Origin: Gilliamella sp. wkB7
GTDB taxonomy: Bacteria > Pseudomonadota > Gammaproteobacteria > Enterobacterales > Orbaceae
Direction: 5' to 3'
DNA length: 64,000 nucleotides
NCBI RefSeq assembly: GCF_001693435.1
Contig: NZ_CM004509.1
Span: 682,001 to 746,000 of the forward strand
This document shows, in pieces, positions 59,753 through 64,000 of this stretch. How positions within the stretch are numbered: the stretch's first letter is position 1; each line of letters starts with the position of its first letter. The translations under genes were made by a program, and so were the position numbers. Under the pieces are notes generated by a model. That model was given only the letters and a program-made list of their open reading frames with translations, was not told the origin of the DNA and did no database searches.

Positions 59753-60279
59753 CCAAATAGGGTTTCTAACCAAGGTACACCAAATGCACCGGGAGCCAAA
59801 AGCACAAATGCCCAAATTGGTGCTGAAGCGATATTAGCTAAATTAAATTTACTTGCTGGCATATGCATCGTGCCAGCAATGAGTGGTACAAATGCTCGTA
59901 ATGGACCAAAAAACCGACCGATAAAGACGCCTAACGTACCATAACGTTGAAAGAATTGTTCGGCTCGAAAAATAAGTTTTGGGTGTTTGTTTAATGGCCA
60001 TGAGGCAATCACTTGTTGATGGTAGTGCTTACCTAACCAATAAGATACCCAATCCCCTAAAACTGCTCCGGCTGAAGCAGCAATCATCACAGGAAAAAAC
60101 GATATCGCACCACCGCCAACTAAGGCGCCTGCCCCCAATAATATGGCAGTTGCTGGCACAAGTAAGGAAATAACAGCCATTGACTCACCAAAAGCCAGTA
60201 AAAATATAATTGGCAATGCCCACATTTGATGTGTTTGAATAAATTGCATTATTATATGTGTAATTTCTTGTAATGACAT
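59749..60279 (-). CDS. DedA-family membrane protein (YabI-like)
   Basis: This 176-residue inner-membrane protein has the DedA/VTT core: an N-terminal helix with FLLAFGESMAVISLLVPATAILLGAGAL, ASAGAVLGDWVSYWLGKHY, and FGRFFGPLRAFVPLIAGTMHMP-like FIGRFFGPLRAFVPLIAG with the conserved Arg residues. DedA proteins are linked to lipid-carrier flipping and proton-motive-force homeostasis. The stop overlaps mscM's stop region by 4 bp (convergent). Confidence 0.88.
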   Translation of the reverse strand: MSLQEITHIIMQFIQTHQMWALPIIFLLAFGESMAVISLLVPATAILLGAGALVGGGAISFFPVMIAASAGAVLGDWVSYWLGKHYHQQVIASWPLNKHPKLIFRAEQFFQRYGTLGVFIGRFFGPLRAFVPLIAGTMHMPASKFNLANIASAPIWAFVLLAPGAFGVPWLETLFG

Positions 60280-60471
60280 AGTTTGACTTGATAAATTAGC
60301 AATTGATATTAGCTTTTTATTTTACCATAATATTAAACGTATAGGATTTGAGCGTATTAATTATTGGCTGCTTTTATAATAATAAGTGTATTGATTTACT
60401 CATTATTAACATTAATAAGCTGATCATAAAAAAACCTATTTGTTAACAATTAAAATAGCCAGAGTTCAATT

Positions 60472-61281
60472 ATGACGATCGGAACCACTTCATTGGAAGT
60501 AACCAAATTCAGTAACAGTACATTACAAAACCCACAAGCGGATAAAGTAGCTATCGAAAAACCCGTTGCCTTAGTTTATAACGGAATTTCCCATGTTGTT
60601 ATGATGGCAACACCTAAAGATCTTGACTATTTTGCTATTGGTTTTTCATTAACTGAAAACATAATTGAATCAGTTAATGATATCTATGGCATTGATATCG
60701 TTGAAAGATCGCAAGGAATTGAAGTTAATATTGAATTATCATCAAGACGTTTTGCTCAATTAAAAGAAAAACGTCGTAATTTAACGGGCAGAACAGGATG
60801 CGGAATTTGTGGTACTGAACAAATTGAGCAAGTTTGTCAAAGTATTTCACCGCTTCAAATAAACGATACAATCGAATTATCCAATTTTAGCGATTCTCTT
60901 TCATGCTTAAATCAAGTTCAATTGGTTGGCAAACAAACTGGCTGTACCCATGCTGCTGTCTGGCTTGATTTAAACGGGCAATTTTTAGCTGGCTTTGAAG
61001 ATATCGGTAGGCATGTTGCATTAGATAAATTACTCGGTTATCGAGCAAAACAGCAACAATTGAGTAATCGAGAACAGAAAGGCGTTATTCTGGTTTCTAG
61101 CCGCGCTAGCTACGAAATGGTTCAAAAAACAGCTATCTGTGGAATCGAAATTCTTTTGGCTGTTTCTGCCGCAACGTCAATGGCCATTGATAAAGCCAAA
61201 CAAAATAACTTAACGTTGATTGGTTTTTTTCGAGGTGATAAAGGGGTTATTTATTCCGATTTCGGGCGTATTTTGGGATGA
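60472..61281 (+). CDS. fdhD: Formate dehydrogenase sulphur-transfer protein FdhD
   Basis: This 269-residue cytosolic protein carries sulphur from IscS to the molybdenum cofactor of formate dehydrogenase. The CxxC loop is [12 protein letters not shown] (residues about 108-120). [53 protein letters not shown] and [13 protein letters not shown] are family segments. No formate dehydrogenase gene is in the window, so its target is elsewhere. Confidence 0.94.
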   Translation: MTIGTTSLEVTKFSNSTLQNPQADKVAIEKPVALVYNGISHVVMMATPKDLDYFAIGFSLTENIIESVNDIYGIDIVERSQGIEVNIELSSRRFAQLKEKRRNLTGRTGCGICGTEQIEQVCQSISPLQINDTIELSNFSDSLSCLNQVQLVGKQTGCTHAAVWLDLNGQFLAGFEDIGRHVALDKLLGYRAKQQQLSNREQKGVILVSSRASYEMVQKTAICGIEILLAVSAATSMAIDKAKQNNLTLIGFFRGDKGVIYSDFGRILG

Positions 61282-61610
61282 GATTAAATTTAATCTGAAC
61301 TAAGCGTTATCAAATAACCATACGATACTCAAAAAGTATTTTTTTCATATTATCAATGTGATGCATTCCAAAATAGTACATTAGAAAATAATAAAACTAT
61401 TTTTATCCCATAATTAAATGAAAGATAAATTAATAAGCATCTTTCTTTATTCCATGAAGATCAGCATAATATACAACTATGAATAACAAATACTTTGTTT
61501 TTCTTGTAGATTTTTAGGTGATCTTTTTCTGTAAATGAAAAATAGAGTTATTTATATCGATTATTCTCTCTTACTGAATAGTATATTATTTATAACTCTG
61601 TTTCTCAAAA

Positions 61611-61627
61611 CTAACAATAATTGTTAG
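61611..61627 (+). promoter_or_regulatory. Perfect 17-bp palindrome upstream of the nucleoside phosphorylase gene
   Basis: CTAACAAT-A-ATTGTTAG, centred about 90 bp upstream of the ATG, is a probable repressor or activator operator. The protein is unknown. Confidence 0.45.
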
Positions 61628-61649
61628 TAAAGAGACATCTAAGTTTTTT

Positions 61650-61667
61650 GTGATTATGTTTAATCAC
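61650..61667 (+). promoter_or_regulatory. Inverted repeat GTGATTA-TGTT-TAATCAC followed by a T-run
   Basis: A 7-bp perfect stem with a 4-nt loop, then CCA and TTTTTTT, 43 bp before the ATG. It could be an operator or a leader hairpin/attenuator. The stem is AT-rich, so strong termination is unlikely. Confidence 0.4.
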
Positions 61668-61709
61668 CCATTTTTTTCGTTTTTTTCGATAATTTGAAAG
61701 GGTACAGTC

Positions 61710-62528
61710 ATGCATCAAACATCTGATATACAGCAAGCAGTTAATTTTATTCAACAACATACCGATAAAAAACCAACGATTGGGATTATTCTTGGTTCAG
61801 GTTTAGGCCCTTTTGCCGATACGCTTGAAGATGCGGTTCACATTCCTTATGACACAATTCCTCATTTTGCGAAATCTGCCGCAGTTGGACATGCTAACGA
61901 ATTAGTCATTGGTAAAAGTGGAGATAAAACTGTAATCGCGATGAAAGGCCGTTTTCACTATTATGAAGGTTTTACATTAGATCAGGTTACTTTTCCAGTT
62001 CGTGTAATGAAAATGCTCGGCGTTGAAAAACTGATTATTACTAATGCTTGTGGTGCTGTAAATACGAGTTTTAAACCAGGCGATTTGATGCTCATCACCG
62101 ATCATATTAATCTAACAGCTAATAACCCGTTAATTGGACCAAATAATCCAGAACTTGGCGTTCGCTTTTTAGATGTAAGCGAAGTTTATAATAAACAATT
62201 ACGTAAAATCGTGTCTGATGTAGCAAACGAACTAAATATTACACTACAACAAGGTGTTTATGCATGGTGGACAGGACCAACCTATGAAACTCCAGCCGAA
62301 GTGAGAATGATTCGAGTTTTAGGGGCGGATGCAGTGGGTATGTCAACAGTACCTGAAGCAATCATTGCTCATCATTCAGGTATTAAAACCATTGGTATCT
62401 CTTGTTTAACTAACATGGCATGCGGCATATTAGATCAACCTTTAGGCCACGAAGAAGTAATTGAAACAGCAGAGCGTGTTAAATCAACATTTTTACAGCT
62501 AATCACTAAAACAATAGCGCGTTTTTAA
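61710..62528 (+). CDS. Purine nucleoside phosphorylase (PNP/XapA type)
   Basis: This 272-residue enzyme of the trimeric/hexameric type II-like PNP family (XapA/PunA) cleaves purine nucleosides with phosphate. Motifs are GIILGSGLGPFAD, VGHANELVIGK, GRFHYYEGF (His/Tyr), ITNACGAVNTSFKPGDLMLI, GVYAWWTGPTYETPAEVRMIRVLGADAVGMSTVPEAI and GISCLTNMACGI. The specificity residue in the TNMACG region follows the xanthosine/purine PNP pattern, but the exact substrate is open. It pairs with a nucleoside permease 61 bp downstream, like xapAB. Confidence 0.92.
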   Translation: MHQTSDIQQAVNFIQQHTDKKPTIGIILGSGLGPFADTLEDAVHIPYDTIPHFAKSAAVGHANELVIGKSGDKTVIAMKGRFHYYEGFTLDQVTFPVRVMKMLGVEKLIITNACGAVNTSFKPGDLMLITDHINLTANNPLIGPNNPELGVRFLDVSEVYNKQLRKIVSDVANELNITLQQGVYAWWTGPTYETPAEVRMIRVLGADAVGMSTVPEAIIAHHSGIKTIGISCLTNMACGILDQPLGHEEVIETAERVKSTFLQLITKTIARF

Positions 62529-62589
62529 TCAATACTTTTTATTATTTATTATTTTATATAAAAAGTTCACATTATTTTAGGGATAAATA

Positions 62590-63831
62590 ATGAACATTAA
62601 AGATAGATTGAAAATAATGATGTTTTTCCAATATTTTATTTGGGGAAGCTGGTTAGTGACTTTCGGCGGTTATCTGTTCAACACGTTGCACTTTTCAGGC
62701 GCCGAAGTAGGAATGATTTTTAGTACAAAAGGTTTAGCCGCATTAATAATGCCATGTATTATTGGCATTATTGCAGACAAATTTTTACAACCTAAATATT
62801 TGTATATGCTTTGCCATTGCATTTGTGCTATTGCTCTGTTTTATGCTGCATCAGTCAATAGTTCGATAATGCTATTTTGGGTGATGTTATGTAATGCATT
62901 TGCTTTTATGCCAACCATTGCATTATCAAATTCAATCAGTTACCACTGTCTGGATGAGGAAAAATTAGATACAGTCGCTGTTTTTCCTAAAATTAGGGTA
63001 TTTGGTACTATTGGTTTTATTGTTGCGATGTGGATGATTAGCTTACTGAAATTTGAATTGAGCAACGCTCAGCTTTATGTAGCGAGCGCGGCATCAGTTT
63101 TGCTAGCGGTGTATAGCGCCACGTTACCTAACATTAACATGAATAAAACACAGCAACAGTCTTGGAGTTCCCGTTTAGGTTTAGATGCATTTGTGCTATT
63201 CAAGAATCCCACTATGGTTCTTTTTTTTCTATTTGCGATGTTACTTGGCGCAATATTGCAAATCACCAATACATTTGGTGGTGCATTTTTACATGATTTT
63301 GGTAAAATTCCAGAGTTTAAAAATAGCTTAATTGTACAGTATCCAGCAATTTTGTTATCTGTTTCACAAATGGCAGAAGTGGCATTTATTTTGACCATTC
63401 CATTCTTTCTTAAGAAATTTGGCATCAAAAAAGTCATTATGATAAGCTTAATTGCTTGGACACTCAGATTCGGTCTGTTTGCTTTTGGTGATCCGACACC
63501 ATTTGGTTTTGTACTGTTAATGCTGTCGATGATTGTGTATGGCTGTGCCTTTGACTTCTTCAATATTTCGGGTTCTATTTTTATCGAAAAAGAAGTAAGC
63601 CCAAATATCCGAGCGAGTGCACAAGGATTATATATGACCATGGTGAATGGCATTGGTGCTTATTTAGGGTCAATATTGAGTGGTTTTGTTGTTGATATGT
63701 GCACGCATGACGGTGTTAAAGATTGGCAAACAATTTGGATCATTTTTGCATCTTATGCACTGGTATTAGGAGTAGTTTTTTATTTTACATTTAACTACCG
63801 CCACAGTAAGTCAGAGCCTGTTGAGCAATAA
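62590..63831 (+). CDS. Nucleoside permease (NupG/XapB family)
   Basis: This 413-residue MFS-type H+ symporter has 12 helices: LKIMMFFQYFIWGSWLVTFGGYLFNTLHFSGAEVGMIFSTKGLAALIMP is the typical NupG/XapB N-terminus. FPKIRVFGTIGFIVAMWM and VSPNIRASAQGLYMTMVNGIGAYLGSILSG follow in family order. It should import the nucleosides cleaved by the preceding phosphorylase. It ends just before a palindromic hairpin at 63939-63960. Confidence 0.92.
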   Translation: MNIKDRLKIMMFFQYFIWGSWLVTFGGYLFNTLHFSGAEVGMIFSTKGLAALIMPCIIGIIADKFLQPKYLYMLCHCICAIALFYAASVNSSIMLFWVMLCNAFAFMPTIALSNSISYHCLDEEKLDTVAVFPKIRVFGTIGFIVAMWMISLLKFELSNAQLYVASAASVLLAVYSATLPNINMNKTQQQSWSSRLGLDAFVLFKNPTMVLFFLFAMLLGAILQITNTFGGAFLHDFGKIPEFKNSLIVQYPAILLSVSQMAEVAFILTIPFFLKKFGIKKVIMISLIAWTLRFGLFAFGDPTPFGFVLLMLSMIVYGCAFDFFNISGSIFIEKEVSPNIRASAQGLYMTMVNGIGAYLGSILSGFVVDMCTHDGVKDWQTIWIIFASYALVLGVVFYFTFNYRHSKSEPVEQ

Positions 63832-63938
63832 TTTACTGGTCAAATTTACTGGTCAAACTAATGAGCTAAACCTAATAACGTTCATTCAGTTCTGATTCGT
63901 TTAGTATTCTTTATACTAATTATTAAATAATTTAAGAG

Positions 63939-63960
63939 TCACAGGGGATATCCCCTGTGA
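63939..63960. terminator. 22-bp perfect palindrome after the nucleoside operon
   Basis: TCACAGGGGATATCCCCTGTGA folds into a GC-rich stem with a tight ATAT loop. Only GCTTTAATT follows, so it may be a weak terminator or a site read from beyond the window edge. Confidence 0.5.
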
Positions 63961-64000
63961 GCTTTAATTGTGTGTGTTAAATAAAATATTTTGTTAGAGT

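Larger units (their letters stand above)
61282..61709. other. 428-bp region with two perfect palindromes upstream of the nucleoside operon
   Basis: No gene is visible. The right part carries two regulatory-looking palindromes (61611-61627 and 61650-61667, listed separately). The left part is AT-rich and featureless. Confidence 0.5.

Noticed and set aside
63830..63858. Tandem AATTTACTGGTCA repeat after the nucleoside permease gene
   Set aside because: Two copies of a 13-bp unit are too little to indicate function.

Overview
The window looks like a low-GC gammaproteobacterial chromosome, most plausibly an Orbaceae bee-gut symbiont (Gilliamella or Frischella type). This is inferred from AT-rich codon use, gammaproteobacterial gene orders (cyaY // lptM-lysA-dapF-DUF484-xerC-yigB-uvrD; rpoZ-spoT-recG; darP // pmbA; psd-mscM) and a large plant-sugar (L-rhamnose) locus. 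I cannot name the species from the sequence alone. I see no tRNA, rRNA or CRISPR array.

Layout: 131-1453 holds two exported proteins of unknown function. 1556-15743 is housekeeping (cyaY, uvrD with a LexA box, yigB, xerC, DUF484, dapF, lysA, lptM, recG, spoT, rpoZ). 14529-18919 is a pmbA / SulP transporter / CinA-like run. darP, ppa, a cold-shock gene and gapA follow.

22788-36480 is a 13.6-kb integrated island bounded by a 57-bp direct repeat, 56 of 57 positions identical, that is the translation start region of mutS. The right copy belongs to the complete mutS gene. The left copy is an orphan that reads only 18 codons before a stop. The island carries an AlpA-type regulator, a replication-initiator-like gene, an array of six ATGACWGTCAT palindromes, and an integrase broken by frameshifts. 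This layout resembles phage-satellite (PICI-like) elements. Its main cargo is an intact three-gene reverse-strand operon: a Cys/His-rich protein, a GajA-like OLD nuclease (ATPase + TOPRIM) and a GajB-like SF1 helicase fused to a Cys4/HNH-type module and a long unknown C-terminus. I read it as a divergent Gabija-type anti-phage system. The island has displaced the original mutS upstream region, so mismatch repair now depends on element-borne DNA. Several other island genes (integrase, RadC-like, XRE regulator, a small ORF) are disrupted, partly at A7 tracts.

36437-43427 holds mutS, dld and a Na+/H+ antiporter-like gene, with a 171-bp MITE-like inverted-repeat element in the gap between the last two. 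43450-56073 is the rhamnose locus: a decayed exported-protein gene, a GPH-family symporter, a cytoplasmic GH78-like rhamnosidase, three AraC/RhaS-like regulators, then rhaM, fucO, rhaT, rhaD, rhaA and rhaB on the reverse strand. The logic is import of rhamnosides, hydrolysis to L-rhamnose, mutarotation, isomerisation, phosphorylation, aldol cleavage, and reduction of lactaldehyde. The rhaB and GH78 upstream regions share a TGCCA-N15-TGGCA inverted repeat, a probable common operator. 56281-63831 returns to core genes: psd-mscM, a DedA protein, fdhD, and a purine nucleoside phosphorylase / nucleoside permease pair preceded by two perfect palindromes.
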